DNA of 64,000 nt from Mucilaginibacter straminoryzae (GCF_022953055.1 NZ_JALJEJ010000010.1:88611-152610), one strand, 5' to 3'. Positions 28,642-38,402 are shown, numbered from the stretch's first letter. The notes: generated by a model from the sequence alone, not told the origin. Program-made: numbers and translations.

Positions 28642-29067
28642 ATGCCTTTAATAGAACTAAAAAGAGTAAAAGGTGACTTTGGCTTTGAAGCAACGGATTC
28701 AAACGGTCACACAGTACGAATGGATACCAGCCCTGAAAGTGGCGGCTGGGATTTTGGCGTTCGCCCGATGCAGATGTTGTTGATGGGACTTGGAGGTTGT
28801 TCGGGTATCGATGTGATCAGCATTCTGAAGAAGCAGCGTCAGGATGTAAAGGATTATAAAATGGTAATCAGCGGCGATCGCGAACCAAATGTTGAACCGT
28901 CTTTATGGAAAAATATTACGGTTGAATTTCACCTTTACGGCGATATAGATGAAGATAAAGCCAAACGTGCGGTAGATCTGTCTATTAATAAATATTGTTC
29001 TGTAGCTGCGACCCTTCAAAAATCGGGCAGCGAAATTCAGACTAAGGTATTCATTCACAAAGTATAA
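28642..29067 (+). CDS. OsmC family protein
   Basis: 141 residues of the OsmC fold. The first family cysteine is in MGLGGCSGIDV (Cys about 53); the second in NKYCSVAATL. Closer to the YhfA-like OsmC branch than the protein at 17799. It lies 18 nt upstream of metZ, suggesting cotranscription with sulfur amino acid synthesis. Confidence 0.88.
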   Translation: MPLIELKRVKGDFGFEATDSNGHTVRMDTSPESGGWDFGVRPMQMLLMGLGGCSGIDVISILKKQRQDVKDYKMVISGDREPNVEPSLWKNITVEFHLYGDIDEDKAKRAVDLSINKYCSVAATLQKSGSEIQTKVFIHKV

Positions 29068-29085
29068 ACATATTCTTCTTATCAT

Positions 29086-30267
29086 ATGTCTAACGAATTA
29101 GATCCGCTTAGCCTGGCGATCAGGTTAAGGGCTCCTCAAACATTACAGAAAGAGCACTCTACACCGCTCTATCTTACCAGTAGTTTTACTTTTGATGATG
29201 CCGAGATGATGCGTGCGGCATTTGCTGATGAAAACGACGAGAATATCTATAGCCGTTTCAGTAATCCGAATGTAGATGAGTTTATTGCGAAGATGTGTAT
29301 GCTGGAAGGTGCTGAGGATGGTTTCGCAACTTCTACAGGAATGGCTGCCGTGTTCGGATCGTTTATGGCGTTACTAAAACAGGGCGACCATATGATCTGC
29401 TGCAGCTCTGTTTTCGGCAGTACGTTTACTACAGTGACCAAATTTTTGCCGCGTTACGGCATCACTTGTACTTTAGTTGCCGCTAACGATAAGGAAGCCT
29501 GGGAAGCCGCGGTACAGCCTAACACGAAAATGGTATACCTGGAAACGCCAACCAATCCGCAATTAGAGATCATTGATCTGGAATGGGCCGGACAGTTTAC
29601 CAAAAAGCATAAACTGATCCTGAACGTAGATAATTGTTTTGCAACGCCGTTATTGCAACGTCCGGTTGATTTTGGAGCCGATCTGGTGATCCATTCCGCA
29701 ACCAAATGGATAGACGGGCAAGGCCGGGTACTCGGTGGTGTTATCGTAGGGCGCGCCGATCTGATTAAAGAAATCTATCTTTTCTGCCGTAACACAGGCC
29801 CGGCAATGTCGCCGTTCAATGCCTGGGTGTTAAGCAAAAGTTTGGAAACACTTGATGTGCGGATGCAGCGCCACTGCGAAAACGCTTTGCAGGTTGCTAA
29901 AGCGCTTCAGCAGAATGAAAGCGTAAGCTGGGTGAAATATCCGTTCCTGGAAGGGCACCCGCAGTATGATATCGCCTTGAAGCAAATGAAAGCAGGTGGG
30001 GGCGTACTGTGTTTTGAAGTGAAAGGTGGGGTAGAAGCAGGCCGCAAATTCCTTAATGCCCTGAACATGCTTTCTGTTACCGCCAACTTAGGCGATAGCC
30101 GTAGCATTGCTTCGCACCCGGCAAGTACAACGCATTCTAAACTTACTGAAAAGGAACGTTTGGCCGTAGGCATTACACCGGGGCTTATCCGTATCTCTAC
30201 AGGTTTGGAAAAAGTAACCGATATTATTGCGGATATAGAACAGGCTTTAGCTGCTGCGGCAGTTTAA
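29086..30267 (+). CDS. metZ: O-succinylhomoserine sulfhydrylase-type Cys/Met metabolism PLP enzyme
   Basis: 393 residues of the Cys/Met gamma-synthase family. Pyridoxal phosphate is bound by Lys207 in SATKWIDGQGR. Conserved NVDNCFATPLLQRP and SLGDSRS-like (ANLGDSRSIASHP) segments are present. Best match by reading is the homocysteine-forming sulfhydrylase MetZ acting on O-succinyl- or O-acetylhomoserine; cystathionine gamma-synthase is the main alternative. Follows an OsmC gene by 18 nt and ends at a strong terminator. Confidence 0.85.
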   Translation: MSNELDPLSLAIRLRAPQTLQKEHSTPLYLTSSFTFDDAEMMRAAFADENDENIYSRFSNPNVDEFIAKMCMLEGAEDGFATSTGMAAVFGSFMALLKQGDHMICCSSVFGSTFTTVTKFLPRYGITCTLVAANDKEAWEAAVQPNTKMVYLETPTNPQLEIIDLEWAGQFTKKHKLILNVDNCFATPLLQRPVDFGADLVIHSATKWIDGQGRVLGGVIVGRADLIKEIYLFCRNTGPAMSPFNAWVLSKSLETLDVRMQRHCENALQVAKALQQNESVSWVKYPFLEGHPQYDIALKQMKAGGGVLCFEVKGGVEAGRKFLNALNMLSVTANLGDSRSIASHPASTTHSKLTEKERLAVGITPGLIRISTGLEKVTDIIADIEQALAAAAV

Positions 30268-30293
30268 TAGTAAATCAGATATTTAACCAGAGG

Positions 30294-30329
30294 GGGGATT
30301 GAATAGTTATTATTCAATCCCCTTTTTTT
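30294..30329 (+). terminator. Terminator after metZ
   Basis: GGGGATTGAATA / TATTCAATCCCC perfect arms, five-base loop, T7. Confidence 0.92.
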
Positions 30330-30541
30330 CTTTATAATTAATAGGTAAAATGCCACTGCCTATTATTAAAATCACAAAAATTAAACTCGGTGTACATAAT
30401 AATATACAATTTTTAAATATGTATCGGGTCTGTTACATTTAAAACAATGGTATGTGCCAATTATAAGCCGTATGGCACATCTCTTGCTATTTAGGGCACA
30501 AATAGCCGCAAGGCTATGGTCACTTAACCAGTTTAATTTTT

Positions 30542-31906
30542 ATGAAAAACATTTTTAACAAAACCCTGCTGTTGGCCACAGCATTACTGACCGGTAATCA
30601 ACTGATGGCGCAAACAGACTCTACTAGCCGTGCCGACTACGTTCAACCTTTTACAAAGGGTGCTTTCCGTACCTGGTCTATTGGTGTAAACGGAGGTTTA
30701 CTTACTCCTTACACTATTTTCAGAGGTCATGATGATTATGCTACGCCAAACAGTAACATCGGTTACGGTGGCTTCATACGCGACCAATTTTCGCATTCAT
30801 TTGCCGGTCAATTAAGTTTCTTCCGTGGTAATGTTGAGGGTAGCGGTGCAATGCCGAGCGCGACATCATCTATCCGTGAGAGCTATAAAACAAATATCGA
30901 CTATGCAGTAGACTTGACCGGTCAGTTTACCCTGGCTAACATTAGCTGGCGTAACCAAAAGAATGGTATCCAGCCGTTCTTTATGGCGGGTTTCGGTTTA
31001 ATGCAGTTTTCACCACGTTTACGTGCAGCTAACGGCGGTCCCGAAACTTATTACAAGCCAAACGGCAACATTAAACAAGCGTACATTCCTGTAGGCTTAG
31101 GTCTGAAATTCAACCTTTCACCTGGTGTAAATTTAAATATGGCTTACCAGGTAAACTTTGTTGATGGCGATAACTTTGATGGTTATAACTATGGCAGCAA
31201 TAACGATAAGTTCTCTTACGCAAGTATCGGTTTAGAATTTGCTTTAGGCAAACGTTCAAAACCACAGCTGGTATCCCATAACCCGGTGAATTCTATGCGT
31301 ACCGAGTACATGATGAAAGATGCTGCGTTACAATCTCAGTTAGATGCTGAGCGTGCTGCTAACCAACAATTGCGTTCTGACTTGGATGCGACCAAAAACA
31401 ACCTAAGTTCATTATCTGCAAGCATTTCTCGCTTAACTGCTGACAGCGATGGCGACGGTGTACTAGACATCAACGATAAATGTCCGAACACACCTGCCGG
31501 TACTAAAGTAGATGGTTCTGGTTGTCCGTTAGCGCCAACTAAAGTAATTATCACTGAAGAAGACCGCCGCGTGGTTCGCGAAGCGATCAAAAACTTGGAG
31601 TTTGAATTTGGTAAAGCGGTTATCCGTGAGAAATCATACCCAAGTCTTGATCGTGTAGCTGATATCCTGATCAACAAAAACTTCAGCTTGAAACTTGCCG
31701 GACACACCGATAACATAGGTTCTGATGCTGCTAACATGAAGCTGTCTAAAGACCGTGCAGAAGCAGTGAAAGAATATTTGGTAGGTAAAGGCGCTAACCC
31801 TTCACGTATCGAAGCAACAGGTTATGGTAAAACACAACCAATTGCTACTAACAAAACCGAGGCTGGTCGTCAGAAAAACCGCCGCGTAGAGTTTACTTTA
31901 TTCTAA
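30542..31906 (+). CDS. OmpA-family outer-membrane protein with TSP3-type calcium repeat
   Basis: 454 residues: signal peptide (ending NQLMAQ), an eight-strand-type beta-barrel, a short coiled coil (LDAERAANQQLRSDLDATKNN, residues about 262-282), a thrombospondin type 3-like calcium repeat (DSDGDGVLDINDKCP), and the peptidoglycan-binding OmpA domain (GHTDNIGSDAANMKLSKDRA, NRRVEF). Anchors the outer membrane to the wall. Codon use favours the highly expressed set and the upstream 270 nt is A/T-rich with no other gene, suggesting a strong, long-leader transcript. Confidence 0.93.
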   Translation: MKNIFNKTLLLATALLTGNQLMAQTDSTSRADYVQPFTKGAFRTWSIGVNGGLLTPYTIFRGHDDYATPNSNIGYGGFIRDQFSHSFAGQLSFFRGNVEGSGAMPSATSSIRESYKTNIDYAVDLTGQFTLANISWRNQKNGIQPFFMAGFGLMQFSPRLRAANGGPETYYKPNGNIKQAYIPVGLGLKFNLSPGVNLNMAYQVNFVDGDNFDGYNYGSNNDKFSYASIGLEFALGKRSKPQLVSHNPVNSMRTEYMMKDAALQSQLDAERAANQQLRSDLDATKNNLSSLSASISRLTADSDGDGVLDINDKCPNTPAGTKVDGSGCPLAPTKVIITEEDRRVVREAIKNLEFEFGKAVIREKSYPSLDRVADILINKNFSLKLAGHTDNIGSDAANMKLSKDRAEAVKEYLVGKGANPSRIEATGYGKTQPIATNKTEAGRQKNRRVEFTLF

Positions 31907-31931
31907 GGAGATAAAAGGTAAATGAAATAAG

Positions 31932-31959
31932 TAAAGCCACCTATATCGGGTGGCTTTAC
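31932..31959. terminator. Bidirectional terminator after the OmpA gene
   Basis: TAAAGCCACC / GGTGGCTTTA arms between the convergent genes ending at 31906 and 31966. Confidence 0.8.
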
Positions 31960-31965
31960 TGTTTA

Positions 31966-32346
31966 TTAGAAAGTGAAGAAATCTTCAAGCGCACTTAGGT
32001 AAGAATCTACCCAACCTTCAGTAATATCTTGGTAAGCTTCGTCTGGGATATTGGTATGGCGAATCTCTACAGATGTGCCGTTTTTATCTGGGTGAAGTTT
32101 GATAGTAACGATGGAAGCTTCTTCCTGACCGTCAAAATACCATTGCTGAACAATTTTTTTATCCTGCTCAAATTCCAGGTTTTTCCCAACAATACTTCCT
32201 TCCCACATCGAAAACTCAGACCCTGGTTCGGTAGACATTTCAGCCGGATCGCCCGTCCATAGTTCAATGGTAACCGGGTTAGTCAGTGCGTTATAGATGT
32301 CTGCCGGTTCAGCCGGAATAAGGTAGTATTTTTTGAAATCTTTCAT
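31966..32346 (-). CDS. SRPBCC/AHSA1-like START-domain protein
   Basis: 126 residues from the ATG at 32346. The N-terminal YLIPAEPADIYNALTNPVTIELWTG and the final GWVDSYLSALEDFF are characteristic of the AHSA1 (activator of Hsp90)-like branch of the START/Bet v 1 fold, a ligand-binding cavity protein. Specific ligand unknown. A TTG three codons upstream is the only alternative start. Confidence 0.85.
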   Translation of the reverse strand: MKDFKKYYLIPAEPADIYNALTNPVTIELWTGDPAEMSTEPGSEFSMWEGSIVGKNLEFEQDKKIVQQWYFDGQEEASIVTIKLHPDKNGTSVEIRHTNIPDEAYQDITEGWVDSYLSALEDFFTF

Positions 32347-32370
32347 CGCCGCCAAGTTAGCAAAAAGCTT

Positions 32371-32964
32371 TTAGTTAACCGGCCCTATCGGCAGCACCGT
32401 TTTCTTGTAAACTTCGTTCAGCACATTGGCAATACCGGTATAAATAGCCGAGGCGCCGCATACAATCCCCTCGTATCCGGCAAAATGTTCCAGGCTCTCA
32501 TTACCGGTTACGCGTGCCGCTACCAGTAAAAAGAATAGTACCGTTAGCGAAGCAAATACAAACTGAAGGGCGCGGTTTAAACGTAACGTGCCGAAGAAAA
32601 GGCAGAAAGTAAATACACCCCAGATGCCCAGATAAGCAGCCATCGCTTCTTTTGAAGCTGGTGCTGCCCAACCCAACTTCGGCATTACCAAAAGGCCAAC
32701 AAGTGAAAGCCAGAAAAATCCGTAAGAGGTAAAAGCTGTAAGGCCAAATGTATTATTCTTTTTTGCCTCGATAATACCTGCAATTACTTGCGCCAGGCCA
32801 CCGTAAAAAATGCCCATCGCCAGGATCATGCTGTTCATTTCGTAAAAACCCGCGTTATGGATGTTAAGTAATACGGTAGTTAAACCAAAAGCGCACAAAC
32901 CCAGGGGAGCCGGGTTGGCCGTGGTATCCTGCGGTGGGGCAGGCGTAGTAGGAATTAAGGTCAT
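32371..32964 (-). CDS. satP: GPR1/FUN34/YaaH-family acetate (succinate) transporter
   Basis: 197 residues, six membrane helices. The family signature NPAPLGL is at residues 17-23, and LGIWGVFTFCLFFGTLR lies in helix four/five. Takes up acetate with protons across the inner membrane. 24 nt upstream of the START-domain gene and divergent from gpmA. Confidence 0.88.
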   Translation of the reverse strand: MTLIPTTPAPPQDTTANPAPLGLCAFGLTTVLLNIHNAGFYEMNSMILAMGIFYGGLAQVIAGIIEAKKNNTFGLTAFTSYGFFWLSLVGLLVMPKLGWAAPASKEAMAAYLGIWGVFTFCLFFGTLRLNRALQFVFASLTVLFFLLVAARVTGNESLEHFAGYEGIVCGASAIYTGIANVLNEVYKKTVLPIGPVN

Positions 32965-33042
32965 AAAGATTGTTTTAGGTATAATTTGGTCATTGCAATC
33001 TAATTGATTTGCAGTAAAATACCAATACTAAAAACTGATACT

Positions 33043-33050
33043 TACTTTTG
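33043..33050 (+). promoter_or_regulatory. Minus-7 element of gpmA, fixes the start codon
   Basis: TActTTTG; its last three bases are the TTG at 33048 that a longer reading frame would use as start. The ATG at 33069 is therefore the true start. Confidence 0.5.
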
Positions 33051-33068
33051 GCGGTATACAATCTATAT

Positions 33069-33758
33069 ATGCAGAAACTTGTTTTACTTCGCCATGGCGA
33101 AAGTGTCTGGAATAAAGAGAACCGATTTACCGGGTGGACGGATGTTGACCTTTCAGAAGAAGGCATGCAGCAGGCTGTAAAAGCCGGGCAATTGTTGAAG
33201 AAACACGGCTTTACGTTTGATGCCGGCTTTACCTCTGTACTGAAGCGTGCTATAAAAACTTTACATGTGGTGTTGGATGAGCTTGACCATTTATGGATCC
33301 CGGTAGAAAAATCGTGGCGTTTGAATGAGCGCTTCTATGGTGCGCTGCAAGGATTGAATAAAGCAGAAACAGTAGAAAAATATGGTGAGGAACAGGTACA
33401 CAAGTGGCGCCGTGACCCGCACGAGCATCCGCCCGCAATTACTGAAGATGATGAACGTTTTCCTGGTCATTACTTGCGCTATAACGACCTGACGTATCGC
33501 GAACTGCCCTTAACTGAAAACCTGAGCGAAACGATGGATCGCGCCTTGCCCTTTTGGCACGAAAGCATCATCCCGGCTTTGCGGCAGAATCAGAAAGTAA
33601 TCATTAGCGCGCATGGTAATAGCTTGCGTGCGCTGATCCAATACATCGAAAACCTGAGCGACGAGGAAGTGACCAAGCTGGACATCCCGACTGCCGTGCC
33701 CTGGGTCTACGAGCTGGACGACCGTCTGAACAGCATCAGGCATTATTATCTGGAATAA
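33069..33758 (+). CDS. gpmA: 2,3-bisphosphoglycerate-dependent phosphoglycerate mutase
   Basis: Interconverts 3- and 2-phosphoglycerate in glycolysis. 229 residues. Phosphohistidine motif LLRHGESVWN with His9, LNERFYGALQG around residue 85, and the second catalytic His in SAHGNSLRALI. Length and motifs fit the dPGM type well. Ends at an unusually perfect 18-bp inverted repeat. Confidence 0.96.
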   Translation: MQKLVLLRHGESVWNKENRFTGWTDVDLSEEGMQQAVKAGQLLKKHGFTFDAGFTSVLKRAIKTLHVVLDELDHLWIPVEKSWRLNERFYGALQGLNKAETVEKYGEEQVHKWRRDPHEHPPAITEDDERFPGHYLRYNDLTYRELPLTENLSETMDRALPFWHESIIPALRQNQKVIISAHGNSLRALIQYIENLSDEEVTKLDIPTAVPWVYELDDRLNSIRHYYLE

Positions 33759-33794
33759 CAACAATGGCCTTGCACATGCAAGGCCATTGTTGTT
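33757..33794 (+). terminator. Perfect 18-bp inverted repeat after gpmA
   Basis: Arms AACAACAATGGCCTTGCA and its exact complement, two bases between. It begins inside the gpmA stop codon. The T stretch on either side is short (TTT), so it may act as terminator or as mRNA-stabilising hairpin. Confidence 0.65.
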
Positions 33795-33864
33795 TGGTAG
33801 TTACAGTTGAATAGATAATATTTCCTCTTGATTTTTGGCTCTTGTTTCTTGATTCTAACAAAGA

Positions 33865-36699
33865 CTACTTCTGGTCGCTGATAGCCAAGCCCCAGTCTTT
33901 ACCTTTATCAACCGCAGGGACGCCTTTATCCAGCCATACCGGCATTGGTGCACCTTTCAGGAAGTGGTCAAAGAACTGTGCTTCGCGGATAGAAATATCC
34001 TTACGGTTACGGCGTTGAACCAAGTTATGCGCTTCATCATTATATTGCAGCAGCCAAACCGGTTTACCTAAACGGCGCAGCGCAGTAAACATCTCGATAC
34101 CCTGGTACCATGGCACGGCGCCGTCGGCATCATTACTCATAATCACCACCGGGGTTTGCACTTTAGGTAGCTGGAACAGCGGCGAATTTTCGATATATAA
34201 TTGCGGGTTGCTCCAAAGATCGGTACCGATACGGCTTTGCGTCTTCTCGTACTGGAACTGGCGGTTTACACCACTCTCCCAACGGATACCGCCGTAGGCA
34301 GAAGTCATGTTGGCAACAGGTGCACCGGCCCAGGCCGCGGCGTACATATTGGTCTGGGTGATCAGATAAGCTACCTGGTAACCGCCCCAACTTTGCCCTT
34401 GTATACCAATGCGTGCATCATCCACCCAACTGTTTTTCTTCAATGCTTCTACGCCGGAGTTGATATACTCAACCGCTGAAGCACCCGGATGACCAGTAGT
34501 ATAATGGATATCCGGTGCAAAAACCAGGTAACCATTGCTTACGAAGTAAGAAATAGGCAAGCGCGATGGTGTAGGCGCCGGTGGGATGTATCCGTATAAA
34601 CCTTCTGTTAAGGTTTCGTAGAAATACACCAGCATCGGGTATTTCTTTGTCGGGTCGAAGTTTTCTGGTTTATAAAGAATGCCTTTAGACTGATGGCCGA
34701 GCGGGGTAGTCCAGCTTACTAATTCGGCTGTTCCCCAATTGTATTGCGATTGCTGCGGATTGATAGCGCTCAGGCGTGTTTCTTTCTTCAGGTTTGAAGA
34801 TACATACAGATCCGGCGACTGCACATAGCTTTGCTTGGTGTAGATATATACATCCGCATTTTTTGCTTTTTGCAGGGTGCTGTAAGCAAAAGGAGCCATG
34901 GTCACAAATTCAGGGTCTTTTGTTGTTCCGACAGTCTTCTTATAGAAACCCCATTGTTTGGTAACTTCATTCTGCACCTGTAACCACATCGGTTTGTTTA
35001 AGGCAATCGCACGTTCATCGTCGCTGCTGGTATTAAAGCCTCTTTCGGTAAAGATGCCATAACGGAAGATCAACTTATTTTTTCTGCCCAAGCCGTTGGT
35101 GAAGTTGGTTGCCGCTCCTGTTTCCGGGTTAATGCTCCAGATGTCGTAACGGTCGTAGATCATGATGTTTTTATCTTCCGTTGTCCAGCCCGCTATGCCG
35201 TATGCTTGCGGATCGTCCGGTACATCGTTCTCCTCGTCACCTAACTTAGTACCTGTGGCAGCAGTAAGATTTACCTTCTTACCGGTAGCGATAGCATAGC
35301 TGAACCATTGCTGTTCGGTAGGATCAAACCAAACCACATAGTTTCCTTGAGGCGATAAACTAAACCTGGACTTTGAACGCTGGGTGATCTGCTTGCGTTC
35401 GCCGGTTTTAGTATCTATTAAAAACGCGATAGAACGTGAACCACCTTCCCATTGGGATTGTACGCGGGCACCAGTATCGGTAACACCCAAAACATATCTT
35501 GAATTATTATTTGTTGGAACGATCACATCCGAAATTCCCCGATCTGCTAATTGGATCATTTTGCTTGCTTCGACAGGGTAAATTACCGCTAAATAGTTCC
35601 GGCGCAGTTCACGCTGTAAATTCTTTAACTGGTAAGGCTGCAGGTAATCGTCTTTATAATTCCAAATATCCAGTTTCGCGGTTTCAAAGTCAACCAGGGT
35701 AGTATCTGCGACTTTTGGAATAGGTGCCGTCCCGAAGAAAAGCTTACTGCCATTTTTGCTGAAATACACCCGGCCGTCGCCGCTTACAGCCCATTTAGCG
35801 GGCATACCTTCGCTGCCTGGAGAGGCTAAAACTTGTGCACTATCTTTACCGGTAGTGTAATAATATAGTTTGTACGGCTTTACCGGTGCTTTCTCCGGAT
35901 TTTTCTCCGCCGCGAAAGCCAGTTGTTTGCCCGCCTCGTCGAAAGCTAATGCTTTATAAGTTCCGCGACCGTTGCTTACTGCTTTTAGCTCGTCTTTGGC
36001 GATATCGTAGATATACAAACCAGATTTAACGTCTTTAGATCTCCGCGGAGCGGTTACAGCAAAAGCCAGCATATTGCCATTTTTGCTCAATTGATAGTCC
36101 GTCACGTATTTAAACATGCGGCTTTTACCATTGCTTAACTGAAGAACGGTAAGGTCTGCACCTTCACGGGTTGGGGCGGCAACTGTTGTCGCAACTGCAC
36201 GTTTAGAAGTATCGCCTGCGGCAGGTTTCTTAACTGTGTCAGAAGGGGCAAGGTAAGCGATAACCGGTGCGTTTTCTGCAATTTTGAAGGAGCGTACACC
36301 CGGTACTTTATTTACCGCTTTGGCACCAAGAGTAAGATAACCCAATGTGTCTTTCGGCATTTCATCCGGTTTCTTTTTCTTGATCCGTGCCTGGCGAACA
36401 GCAGCATAAAACGGACGGATCAGGAAAACAGCATATTTGGAATCGCCGGTAAAACGAACGGTGTCCGCGCGTTCAACTTTAAAAGGACTGTTGTTTTTAA
36501 CGTCTGTAAGCACAAGGGTAGCATCGCCCTGTTGCGGTTTAATCACATAAGTGATCCATTTGCCATCATTGCTGATACGCTCATTGGCGACACTTTGCCA
36601 GCCATCGTATACAGAATGGTCGATAGGTTTTTTAGCCTGTTGTGCCTCTGCCGACGCAGCACCCGCTAATAATAAACCAAGCAGTAAAAATTTACGCAT
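33865..36699 (-). CDS. Large S9 family serine peptidase
   Basis: 944 residues, larger than most S9 enzymes. Signal peptide (MRKFLLLGLLLAGAASAEAQ), an extended beta-propeller region, and a C-terminal alpha/beta hydrolase with nucleophile elbow GQSWGGY (Ser about 768) and His in NDEAHN (about 890). An inserted low-complexity region (PAAGDTSKRAVATTVAAPTR, about residues 160-180) is not typical. Probably a periplasmic oligopeptidase; the second S9 gene of this window. Transcribed alone. Confidence 0.92.
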   Translation of the reverse strand: MRKFLLLGLLLAGAASAEAQQAKKPIDHSVYDGWQSVANERISNDGKWITYVIKPQQGDATLVLTDVKNNSPFKVERADTVRFTGDSKYAVFLIRPFYAAVRQARIKKKKPDEMPKDTLGYLTLGAKAVNKVPGVRSFKIAENAPVIAYLAPSDTVKKPAAGDTSKRAVATTVAAPTREGADLTVLQLSNGKSRMFKYVTDYQLSKNGNMLAFAVTAPRRSKDVKSGLYIYDIAKDELKAVSNGRGTYKALAFDEAGKQLAFAAEKNPEKAPVKPYKLYYYTTGKDSAQVLASPGSEGMPAKWAVSGDGRVYFSKNGSKLFFGTAPIPKVADTTLVDFETAKLDIWNYKDDYLQPYQLKNLQRELRRNYLAVIYPVEASKMIQLADRGISDVIVPTNNNSRYVLGVTDTGARVQSQWEGGSRSIAFLIDTKTGERKQITQRSKSRFSLSPQGNYVVWFDPTEQQWFSYAIATGKKVNLTAATGTKLGDEENDVPDDPQAYGIAGWTTEDKNIMIYDRYDIWSINPETGAATNFTNGLGRKNKLIFRYGIFTERGFNTSSDDERAIALNKPMWLQVQNEVTKQWGFYKKTVGTTKDPEFVTMAPFAYSTLQKAKNADVYIYTKQSYVQSPDLYVSSNLKKETRLSAINPQQSQYNWGTAELVSWTTPLGHQSKGILYKPENFDPTKKYPMLVYFYETLTEGLYGYIPPAPTPSRLPISYFVSNGYLVFAPDIHYTTGHPGASAVEYINSGVEALKKNSWVDDARIGIQGQSWGGYQVAYLITQTNMYAAAWAGAPVANMTSAYGGIRWESGVNRQFQYEKTQSRIGTDLWSNPQLYIENSPLFQLPKVQTPVVIMSNDADGAVPWYQGIEMFTALRRLGKPVWLLQYNDEAHNLVQRRNRKDISIREAQFFDHFLKGAPMPVWLDKGVPAVDKGKDWGLAISDQK

Positions 36700-36787
36700 A
36701 TTAAAGTGAACTGAGTTTAAACTTTAAATATGCAAAAAATAGAAAAATAGCGTTAGCGGGTGATAGAAAAGTTACAATGGCGGATTA

Positions 36788-36880
36788 CAAAGGACAATAG
36801 ACAAAAGATAAAGGACGAAAGATAAAGGCAAAGGACAAAAATATCCTTAGTCTTTCCGTCCATCATCCTTTGTCTAAAGG
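36788..36880. repeat. Short-word A/G-skewed repeats flanked by their complement
   Basis: AAAGGAC occurs three times and AAAGATAAAGG twice within about 50 nt, followed by complementary words (GTCTTTCCGTCC, ATCCTTTGTC). It lies between the S9 and aspartokinase genes, and could fold into an imperfect hairpin. Looks like a dispersed low-complexity intergenic repeat rather than a CRISPR (units too short, irregular). Confidence 0.55.
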
Positions 36881-36883
36881 AAC

Positions 36884-38260
36884 TTATTCCATTGCTTTAT
36901 TCAGCGTGATAATTGCTCTGTCGAAATCATCACGGGCAATAATGAACTGGATGTTTACTTTACGCAGTGCAAATCCGCAGCTTATGATATTCACGTTATC
37001 ATTAGCCAGTGCAGATGCCGCACGGGCCAGCAATCCCGGCTGGTCCATATTGGAACCGATCAGGCACACCATAGCCACATCTTCCACGGTTACTTTCTCG
37101 AAATTCGCCGCCAGATCCTGGATCAGTTTTTTGTTCATGTCTTTCTCCCAGATCACCACAGAGATGCTGTTCGCACTGGTAGCTTTAAAGCTATAGCTAA
37201 CGTTGTATTTGGCAAACACCTGCATAATCTGCAAGTCGGTACCTACGTTACCTACCATCAGCGGATCGTAAATGTCTATCAGTGTTACCTTTTTGGTTCC
37301 GGTGATGACATCCACTTTTTTATGTGGCGAAACATAATCCTTGGTGATTAACGTTCCTGGGTGTTCCGGTTCGAAGGTGTTTTTTATACGCAGGTTGATG
37401 CCGTGTATTTCCAACGGTTTAGATGCTTTCGGGTGAATGGCTTCCATGCCAACGTCGGCCAATTGATCGGCCACGTCGTAATTGGTAAAGCCTACCGGCG
37501 CACAATTATTTACGCCCACCAGCATCGGGTCGGCATTACACAGGTGGTATTCCTTGTGAATGATGGCTTCCTTCGGTTCTACTTCTACTGCTATCTTGCT
37601 AAAGGTAACTTCAGAATAACCGCGGTCAAATTCGCGCATAATACCTTCTGTTCCTTTGGTATAGCCGGTTACAATGCAGATGGTCTTAGAAAAATCAATA
37701 TCGCGCAGGGCTTTGTGTATCCGCTGGTCGATGGTGTAGGCATGGTGATCGTCAAAACCGCTCAGATCTACCAAAGTGGCATTGATGCCCATATTCTGCA
37801 AAATGTTGGTGAAGTTGAATGCAGAATGTGTTTCGCCGATGGAAGCCAGAATTTCCCGCGCAGCTAACAGAATCCCTTCGCGGTTCACATAGCCGGATGC
37901 CAGGATAGCCGAAAGATTTTCGAGGTAGCCTTCTGCCTTTTGGATGTGTTCGTCGATAAACTGATCGGCCACGGCTACATTCAAACCAAGGTTTGCATAG
38001 CTTTTGTTAATCTCTTTTAAGCGGATGGTCAGCTTTTGCAGGGGCTGGTGGAAGTTTTGAAAGTTGGCTAAACGGTGATACACCCCGGGTTTTCCGGTCT
38101 TTTTATCTTCCAGTAATAAGTTAGTAACGCCCGAAAATGCAGACACTACAAAAATACGGTTGTATAATTCATCGCCCCGGCGATTGTAAGTAATGATGTT
38201 ATCGATAACATCTTTAAGGGCAGACATAGACGTGCCGCCGATTTTCTCTACAGTTAACAT
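36884..38260 (-). CDS. Aspartate kinase, resembling the ectoine-cluster (Ask_Ect) type
   Basis: Phosphorylates aspartate, entering lysine/threonine/methionine synthesis. 458 residues: kinase domain opening TVEKIGGTSMSALKDVIDNI, then FVVSAFSGVTNLLLEDKKTG, FDRGYSEVTFSKIAVEVEP and MEAIHPKASKPLE, followed by two ACT domains (LIDIYDPLMVGNVGTDLQ; VCLIGSNMDQPGLLARAASAL). The VEKIGGTSM start and KKTG.PGVY segment are, from memory, those of Ask_Ect enzymes and not of the usual KFGGTSV aspartokinases. No ectoine genes are nearby; the neighbours are proC and argB. Confidence 0.88.
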   Translation of the reverse strand: MLTVEKIGGTSMSALKDVIDNIITYNRRGDELYNRIFVVSAFSGVTNLLLEDKKTGKPGVYHRLANFQNFHQPLQKLTIRLKEINKSYANLGLNVAVADQFIDEHIQKAEGYLENLSAILASGYVNREGILLAAREILASIGETHSAFNFTNILQNMGINATLVDLSGFDDHHAYTIDQRIHKALRDIDFSKTICIVTGYTKGTEGIMREFDRGYSEVTFSKIAVEVEPKEAIIHKEYHLCNADPMLVGVNNCAPVGFTNYDVADQLADVGMEAIHPKASKPLEIHGINLRIKNTFEPEHPGTLITKDYVSPHKKVDVITGTKKVTLIDIYDPLMVGNVGTDLQIMQVFAKYNVSYSFKATSANSISVVIWEKDMNKKLIQDLAANFEKVTVEDVAMVCLIGSNMDQPGLLARAASALANDNVNIISCGFALRKVNIQFIIARDDFDRAIITLNKAME

Positions 38261-38402
38261 TTGAGTATTCAGTTGTCAGGTTCGGGTTACGAGTGACCGG
38301 ATGATTTAAGTCAGTCGAAGGAACCTTTAAAATTAAAATATAAAAGAGTCAGCTTTCAGTTTCCTGGAAACTCAGGTACTGATCACTCGCAACTCAATAA
38401 AA

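Noticed and set aside
36788..36880. CRISPR array
   Set aside because: Repeat words are 7-11 bp with no regular 30-40 bp spacing and no cas genes nearby.
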